Shown: positions 57,113 through 64,000 of the stretch, piece by piece
Numbering within the stretch: position 1 is the stretch's first letter
How the letters are laid out: each line of letters starts with the position of its first letter
Assembly (NCBI GenBank): GCA_029237695.1
Contig: CM055271.1
Span: forward strand, 80,363,488-80,427,487
Direction of reading: 5' to 3'
Length of the DNA: 64,000 nt
Source of the DNA: Conchocele bisecta
Taxonomy: Eukaryota > Mollusca > Bivalvia > Lucinida > Thyasiridae
Program-made: the position numbers and the translations under genes
The notes under the pieces: generated by a model
The model's database searches: none
What the model saw: only the letters and a program-made list of their open reading frames with translations
What the model was told of the DNA's origin: nothing

Positions 57113-57490
57113 AGGTACATGCCCACTATCAGTAGGTTACAAACTGTTCTTTATACAGAGACATCATCTGACATTTTCTGGCACATTAGACATTCATTCA
57201 CACCATTACCCCACGTATTGATTGGCATTATCATACATTTTATATCAGACGTAAATGTCCACACTAAAATCAGGGGCGATAAGCGTGTTTCCTTAAAATG
57301 TTAACGGACATTACTATTTATTCTCTGTATTTATTTTTTGATGTGCAATGATCATACTTTATAATCTGTCGAACAAATGATTGTTTCAGGTGACGCATTT
57401 AATTATTATAAATAAATAAAAAATAGCTGGCCTCATTTGCATTGGAAAATAGCCTGATACCATCGCGAGTCACTATCAGTAAGATATGTA
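57113..57490. mobile_element. Family A element, copy 4, right end missing
   Basis: Starts GGTACATGCCCACTATCAGT. Its interior matches 12910-13260, including the CATTGATTGGCATTAT-type segment and CAGGTGACGCATTTAATTA. It ends at CACTATCAGTAAGATATGTA. Confidence 0.8.
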
Positions 57491-57505
57491 TTACGTATAT
57501 ATAGT

Positions 57506-57534
57506 AAATAAGTAAGTAAGTAAGTAAGTAAGTA
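57506..57534. repeat. (AAGT)n microsatellite
   Basis: About seven tetranucleotide units. Confidence 0.9.
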
Positions 57535-57624
57535 ACTGGATAACGAACAATAATGACCCAGATCAGATTGTGCGTATGCGAAGGACGGTCAGAGTCTACA
57601 TCAATTCGTCGATGTACGTGAATT

Positions 57625-57735
57625 TAGCAGTGGGCAGTAATAAGCAGTAACTAGCAGTATACTGCTTGCTACTGCTTGTTACTGCTACTAGCAGTAATAA
57701 GAAGTTTATTGCTACTGCTTATTACTGCCAGCAGT
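57625..57735. repeat. GCAGTA/TACTGC-rich imperfect palindromic tract
   Basis: GCAGTAA and TTACTGC words alternate about a dozen times in both orientations, just before the 180-bp satellite. Confidence 0.7.
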
Positions 57736-57751
57736 ATGAAATGCCTCATCG

Positions 57752-60700
57752 CGTATCGCTGCAACGAGGGCCCAAACTTGCCCCTATTCCCCATTATTTC
57801 ACTCTCGCGGAGCAAGGTTTGGCCCCCTATTGGGGCCTCATCATAATATAACCCGGGGTCTCACTATATAGGTTACGTAGGGGACCTCTCACAGACACGC
57901 CCCATGTACTTTACTGCTGGGGAAAATTCTCGTATCGCGGCAACGAGGGCCCAAACTTGCCCCTATTCCCCATTATTTCACTCTCGTGGAGCAAGGTTTG
58001 GCCCCCTATTGGGGCCATCATCATAATATAAACCCGGGGTCTCACTATATAGGTTACGTAGGGGACCTCTCACAGACACGCCCCATGTAGTTTACTGCTG
58101 GGGGATTAAAATTCTCGTATCGCGGCAACGAGGGCCCAAACTTGCCCCTATTCCCCATTATTTCACTCTCGCTGAGCAAGGTTTGGCCCCCTATTGGGGT
58201 GGCCTCATCATAATACCCGGGTCTCACTATATACTTACGTAGGGGACCTCTCACAGACACGCCCCATGTAGTTTTACTGCTGGGGGAAAATTCTCGTATC
58301 GCGGCAACGAGGGAGGGCCCAAACTTGCCCCTATTCCCCATTATTTCACTCTCGCGGAGCAAGGTTTGGCCCCTATTGGGGCCTCATCATAATATAACCC
58401 GGGGTCTCACTATATAGGTTACGTAGGGGACCTCTCACAGACACGCCCCATGTAGTTTACTGCGTGGGAAAATTCTCGTATCGCGGCAACGAGGGCCCAA
58501 ACTTGCCCCTATTCCCCCATTATTTCACTCTCGCGGAGCAAGGTTTGGACCCCCTATTGGGGCCTCATCATAATATAACCCGGGGTCTCACTATATAGGT
58601 TACGTAGGGGACCTCTCACAGACACGCCCCATGTAGTTTATTGCTGGGGGAAAATTCTCGTATCGCGGCAACGAGGGCCCAAACTTGCCCCTATTCCCCA
58701 TTATTTCACTCTCGCGGAGCAAGGTTTGGCCCCTATTGGGGCCTCATCATATAACCCACCCGGGGTCTCACTATATAGGTTACGTAGGGACCTCTACAGA
58801 CACGCCCCATGTAGTTTACTGCTGTGGGAAAATTCTCGTATCGCGGCAACGAGGGCCCAAACTTGCCCCTATTCCCCATTATTTCACTCTCGCGGAGCAA
58901 GGTTTGGCCCCCTATTGGGGCCTCATCATAATATAACCCGGGGTCTCACTATATAGGTTAGTAGGGGACCTCTCACAGACACGCCCCATGTACTTTACTG
59001 CTGGGGGAAAATTCTCGTATCGCGGCAACGAGGGCCCAAACTTGCCCCTATTCCCCATTATTTCACTCTCGCGGAGCAAGGTTTGGCCCCCTATTGGGGC
59101 TCATCATCATAATATAACCCGGGGTCTCACTATATAGGTTACGTAGGGACCTCTCACAGAGACGCCCCATGTAGTTTACTGCTGGGGGAAAAAAAATTCT
59201 CGTATCGCGGCAACGAGGGCCCAAACTTGCCCCTATTCCCCATTATTTCACTCTCGCGGAGCATGGTTTGGCCCCCATTGGGGCCTCATCATAATATAAC
59301 CCGGGGTCTCACTATATAGGTGACGTAGGGGACCTCTCACAGCACGCCCCATGTACTTTACTGCTGGGGGAAAATTCTCGTATCGCGGCAACGAGGGCCC
59401 AAACTTGCCCCTATTCCCCCATTATTTCACTCTCGCGGAGCAAGGTTTGGCCCCCTATTGGGGCCTCATCATAATATAACCCGGGGTCTCACTATATAGG
59501 TTACGTAGGGGACCTCTCACAGACACGCATGTACTTTACTGCTGGGGGAAAATTCTCGTATCGCGGCAACGAGGGCCCAAACTTGCCCCTATTCCCCATT
59601 ATTTCACTCTCCCGGAGCAAGGTTTGGCCCCCTATTGGGGCCTCATCATAATATAACCCGGGGTCTCACTATAGGTTACGTAGGGGACCTCTCACAGACA
59701 CGCCCCATGTAGTTTACTGCTGGGGGAAAAGAAAATTCTCGTATCGCGGCAACGAGGGCCCAAACAATTGCCCCTATTCCCCATTATTTCACTCTCGCGG
59801 AGCAAGGTTTGGCCCCCTATTGGGGCCTCATCATAATATAACCCGGGGTCTCACTATATAGGTTACGTAGGGGACCTCTCACAGACACGCCCCATGTACT
59901 TTACTGCTGGGGGAAAATTCTCGTATCGCAGCAACGAGGGCCCAAACTTGCCCTATTCCCCATTATTTCACTCTCGCGGAGCAAGGTTTGGCCCCCTATT
60001 GGGGCCTCATCATAATATAACCCGGGGTCTCACTATATAGGTTACGTAGGGGACCTCTCACAGACACGCCCCATGTACTTTACTGCTGGGGAAAATTCTC
60101 GTATCGCGGCAACGAGGGCCCAAACTTGCCCCTATTCCCCATTATTTCACTCTCGCGGAGCAAGGTTTGGCCCCTATTGGGGCCTCATCATAATATAACC
60201 CGGGGTCTCACTATATAGGTTACGTAGGGGACCTCTCACAGACACGCCCATGTACTTTACTGCTGGGGGAAAATTCTCGTATCGCGGCAACGAGGGCCCA
60301 AACTTGCCCCTATTCCCCATTATTTCACTCTCGCGGAGCAAGGTTTGGCCCCCTATTGGGTCCTCATCATAATATAACCCGGGGTCTCACTATATAGGTT
60401 ACGTAGGGGACCTCTCACAGACACGCCCCATGTACTTTACTGCTGGGGGATGGGGAAATTCTACGTATCGCGGCAACAACCCAAATTGCCCAAACTTCCC
60501 CCTATTCCCCATTATTTCACTCTCGCGGAGCAAGGTTTGGCCCCCTATTGGGGCCTCATCATAATATAACCCGGGGTCTCACTATATAGGTTACGTAGGG
60601 GACCTCTCACAGACACGCCCCATGTACTTTACTGCTGGGGGAAAATTCTCGTATCGCGGCAACGAGGGCCCAAACTTGCCCTATTCCCCATTATTTCACT

Positions 60701-61395
60701 ATCGCGGAGCAAGGTTTGGCCCCCTATTGGGGCCTCATCATAATATACCCGGGTCTCACTATATAGGTTACGTAGGGGACCTCTCACAGACACGCCCCAT
60801 GTAGTTTACTGCTGGGGGAAAATTCTCGTATCGCGGCAACGAGGGCCCAAACTTGCCCCTATTCCCCATTATTTCACTCTCGCGGATGCAAGGTTTGGCC
60901 CCCTATTGGGGCCTCATCATAATATACCCGGGGTCTCACTATATAGGTTACGTAGGGGACCTCTCACAGACACGCCCCATGTACTTTACTGCTGGGGGAA
61001 AATTCTCGTATCGCGGCAACGAGGGCCCAAACTTGCCCCTATTCCCCATTATTTCACTCTCGCGGAGCAAGGTTTGGCCCCTATTGGGGCCTCATCATAA
61101 TATAACCCGGGGTCTCACTATATAGGTTACGTAGGGGACCTCTCACAGACACGCCCCATGTACTTTACCGCTGGGGGAAAATTCTCGTATCGCGGCAACG
61201 AGGGCCCAAACTTGCCCCTATTCCCCATTATTTCACTCTCGCGGAGCAAGGTTTGGCCCCCTATTGGGGCCTCATCATAATATAACCCGGTGTCACTATA
61301 TAGGTTACGTAGGGGACCTCTCACAGACACGCCCCATGTACTTTACTGCTGGGGGAAAATTCTCGTATCGCGGCAACGAGGGCCCAAACTTGCCC
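57752..61395. repeat. 180-bp satellite array, about 20 units
   Basis: The unit runs from GTATCGCGGCAACGAGGGCC through TTCACTCTCGCGGAGCAAGG, GGGGTCTCACTATATAGG and ACGTAGGGGACCTCTCACAG to TACTTTACTGCTGGGGGAAA. Units are nearly identical. Most differences are one-base changes in G, C or A runs, plus a CATGTAGTTTA or CATGTACTTTA alternative. The length is close to a nucleosome repeat. 180 is a multiple of 3, which explains short frames in both directions. No gene is implied. Confidence 0.96.
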
Positions 61396-62384
61396 AAATA
61401 ATTGGTCATTGATTACAAATGTATAACATTTGCCGTCTGTTTTTTCACAAACAAATTATGTTTATGATAGCGATATATACATTTGAATTACATGTTATGA
61501 CACCAATGGCACAGCATAAACAATAGGGCCATGATGGTACTGGCGCCAGAAATAACGTATAACTAGTGTTAATACAGAACGTCGACGTCAAGTCCAAAAT
61601 TGTTTTTTTTTTATTTAAAAGTCTCGCGAATCAACTTTGTGCGATACCACCAACCATACGCACAACACAAGCCGGTGTTTGTGGCCCCTCTTCGGAACTG
61701 CTAAGCATTGCGCTTTGTTCCTGAATCCTTTTCATATTGGATCTCACAACTGCACTGTATTATACGATGTATTATAGATAATATGAATAAAACATGTTTA
61801 CACCAACTATTGAAATGTCGTTAATTCGGTAACATGAACGCTCATTGGCTACATACTACTTCCGGTACTCTAGTCGCTACCCTACCGCATGTGAGGGTTT
61901 GACTCGGGTTGCGACTCCAGTCGTCCCATTGACAACTCGGCTAACTCGATGGTAGATGTAGAGTTTGACTAAAAAACGGTCATAGGACGTGTGAACTTTC
62001 CATGTTGATCCCTATCATTATCATCGAGATTTCATACTGATTTCGCGTGTCAATATTCCTTTAAAGTGCCCATGAAATGATCATACTAGAATGTCGGTAA
62101 AACAGACGAATGCTCCCCGACAACGCTTTGATGGAAATTCCAATGTTATTTAACTTGACCCCTTGGTAGGGCATTTAGTTTAGTGTAGTCTTGTATTTAA
62201 CGCCCGTAATTGTCTTGTAGACCTTACATGGCGATTAATGGTCAATGGCCGTTGACCTAATTTTGATTTCATTGTAATGTGGCCTAAATGGTGCAGCCAA
62301 AGTTAGTCACTGATATTCGACCAATTTCGGTATAGAATTAGCGCGCCCAGTGCACAGTCGGACAGATACACAGGTAGAAAGGTA
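61396..62384. other. No gene seen
   Basis: Unique-looking sequence. GGGCGTTAAAT-like wording (AACGCCCGTAAT at about 62199) is the only SINE-tail hint. Confidence 0.4.
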
Positions 62385-62530
62385 GTGTTATCATCTTTAT
62401 GCTGAGCGTCAAACAGCGAGGAAACAGCTAGTACCATTTATTTAGTCTTTGGTATGACCCGGCTGTGGGACTCGAACCCGAAACCTCCCGGTCACCAGGC
62501 GGACGCCTCTTGGTAGGGCGGCATGGTTTT
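62385..62530 (-). mobile_element. tRNA-derived SINE
   Basis: On the minus strand: GCGTCCGCCTGGTGACCGGG (anticodon-arm-like), GGGTTCGAGTCCC (B box), GGGTCATACCAAAGAC, then AAATGGTACTAGCTGTTTCC and GACGCTCAGCATAAAGATGA. This wording is one I recall from an abundant bivalve SINE. The A box is degraded. Confidence 0.75.
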
Positions 62531-62765
62531 ACCGAATAAATACTACTTGGAAAATGGTTAATATGTATACCAAGTGTGGTGTCACTCCCTGAAATAGTTG
62601 CCGAAATATAAGGTGACTGAAAACAATAACATATCAAAGTCCAATCACCTTGACCGTGGGCATTGGTGCAGCATGTGCATACCACATGATAACTACTTGG
62701 ATGAATGGTTAAGACGGTTTTGAGCATATAGCCCGGACACAATTTAAAAACAAGAGCTGTCCTTG
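62531..62765 (+). repeat. Interspersed repeat ending ACAAGAGCTGTC
   Basis: GTGTGGTGTCACTCCCTGAA, CATATCAAAGTCCAATCACC and TAGCCCGGACACAATTTAAA lead to AACAAGAGCTGTCC. This is a repeat terminus I associate with bivalves. Confidence 0.55.
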
Positions 62766-64000
62766 TCTCGATATGCAGTGATGAAGTTTCGTTATAATAT
62801 CCACACAGTTTTTAACTTACAAAATGTATATTACCGGACGGGAAAGTGTTGGGGTGGACGCGGACGTGGCGTCGACGTGACGACATCAAATCCATATAGT
62901 ACATGTATATATATATGCGGAAACAATTATAGATTAAATATGATAAAAAGGTATGGACAATTACTGCTACATTCGGCCAGCAATTCAGAATAAGTACAAA
63001 ATCAGTCGAAACATGTGAGAATTATTTGAATGAATGAGCAGGAGTGCAACAAGTACCGTGCGTATAACTTCCCCACAGTGACGGGAAATACTTTATAAAT
63101 AGCACATATCAGTACACTGATTCACATGAAGATGACAATTTCTCTTACACAAACATCAATTCCGGTACACAATAGTCTGTAATGGAAAAGAGCGTAACGG
63201 AAATAAGTATTCACTTGAAGATCCGTTTTTGCACCCATATATACACAAACTTACATGAATGTCGTGTGCGTAATACAAAAGAGCGCATGTCCGTTTTCAA
63301 ATGTGTTTAGTATATTAGCCAGCTGCGCTTATAAAAAAAGATGATACTCACAGTGATGATGGTTCCAAAGTGTATGTTACGAAATACGTACATATACCAT
63401 CACTATTCTTGACCATGCTTCCAACTCTAGCCGAGTTGTTGTCCTTGCACAATTATCCCGTCACCAACCAATTTGCACGCCATCAATAATGAAGAGTTAA
63501 CGGTGTTGATCTTGTAAAGACATACTATTGAATTGCATGTATCTTTGACCGAACAAATGACAACTTATATAAATGAAAAACAATCTCAGATTTTGAACAT
63601 ACAATTGAAAATTAGAAACACATACATTATCAATAGGGAAGTTGAATGTGTAACAGGGTGCATATATGCTACCATGTGTGTGATATGACGTTGTTACGAA
63701 AATATACCTAAATGAACACAATACGGCAAACAGGCAGGTGTTGCTTCAAATCTATCCTTAACGTAACATCCTAACTAACATTTTACCAAAACAAAATTTT
63801 ATAAAGTTTAACATAATTTAACCTTGAACGTTTATCATATGGACATCAAGGAAATATCACTAAATGTGTTTAGTATATTAGCCAGCCAGGTTAATATCAC
63901 TAAATGAATCATGTATGGGTGGTGACAAACATGCATATACAATTCAAATTTTTTTTTAATATCATTTGACCAATTGCGAATCGTATGCTTTCCGCAGTGA
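62766..64000. other. No gene seen; small direct repeats near the end
   Basis: No supported coding frame. A 25-base phrase AAATGTGTTTAGTATATTAG plus CCAGC occurs at 63299-63323 and 63862-63886. Confidence 0.45.

Overview
This is repeat-dominated eukaryotic DNA with no recognisable intact host protein-coding gene. The likely source is a mollusc, probably a bivalve. That is an inference from remembered repeat families: the GACTGGAGAAATGGGG-type inverted-repeat element with its GATCAG...CTGATC core, tRNA-derived SINEs, and tracts ending in ACAAGAGCTGTC. I could not search a database. Long open frames are side effects of stop-free tandem units, not genes. Family letters below are my own working labels.

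Layout. 1-10980: a 35-bp satellite, open at the left edge and decaying at its right edge. 11-15 kb: a SINE split by nested small transposons, a 41-bp minisatellite, and a foldback-like element built of 21-bp subrepeats. 15180-22027: a candidate 6.85-kb transposon with about 260-350 bp terminal inverted repeats. It sits inside another element (family F) and is flanked by a CATTTCT duplication. 22-41 kb: dense short inverted-repeat elements (families A-L), SINEs, and a tRNA-Thr-like sequence at 32996. 40.9-41.6 kb: a broken Ty3/Gypsy-type integrase on the minus strand. 42.6-45.5 kb: a possible LTR remnant with a primer-binding-like site. 46094-46593: a gap of exactly 500 N, ending inside a foldback-like element. 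46888-50351: a PIF/Harbinger-type element with 15-bp TIRs, a broken transposase and a 1.5-kb CGAC-rich satellite inside it. 50-57 kb: SINE-like and mariner-like elements and a diverged inverted duplication. 57752-61395: about 20 copies of a 180-bp satellite. 61.4-64 kb: mostly unique sequence plus one SINE.

Families. A: TIR with GGTACATGCCCACT, about 480 bp. B: hairpin with GTAGGTTAGTGCCGTGAA. C: TIR TTTATCCCGTCAACAC, always next to B. D: hairpin module (ATAGGAATGAATGGCC) joined to a TIR module (ATAATTCCAGCA). E: foldback-like, 21-bp subrepeats, ends TACGGAGCCC. F: TIR AGTCTGTTTCACGAAA. G: TIR CAAGGTGTATGATCACGTGG. H: 274-bp hairpin, TIR TAGCCGATTTCATC. I: Harbinger-like, TIR GGGGCCGTTTCACTAAAC. 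J: about 230-bp element, TIR GACTGGAGAAATGGGG. K: mariner-like, TIR TACAGTGGAACCTCTCTAAA. L: about 75-bp hairpin AAAGTGTATGTTGTTACCAC.

Reading of the whole: no pathway or operon is present. The structure is layered transposition. Only two broken enzyme genes are visible, one Harbinger transposase and one Gypsy integrase. Most other elements are non-autonomous and would have needed enzymes from elsewhere. Families I and H, and the 3.5-kb Harbinger element, share features suggesting one PIF/Harbinger machinery.
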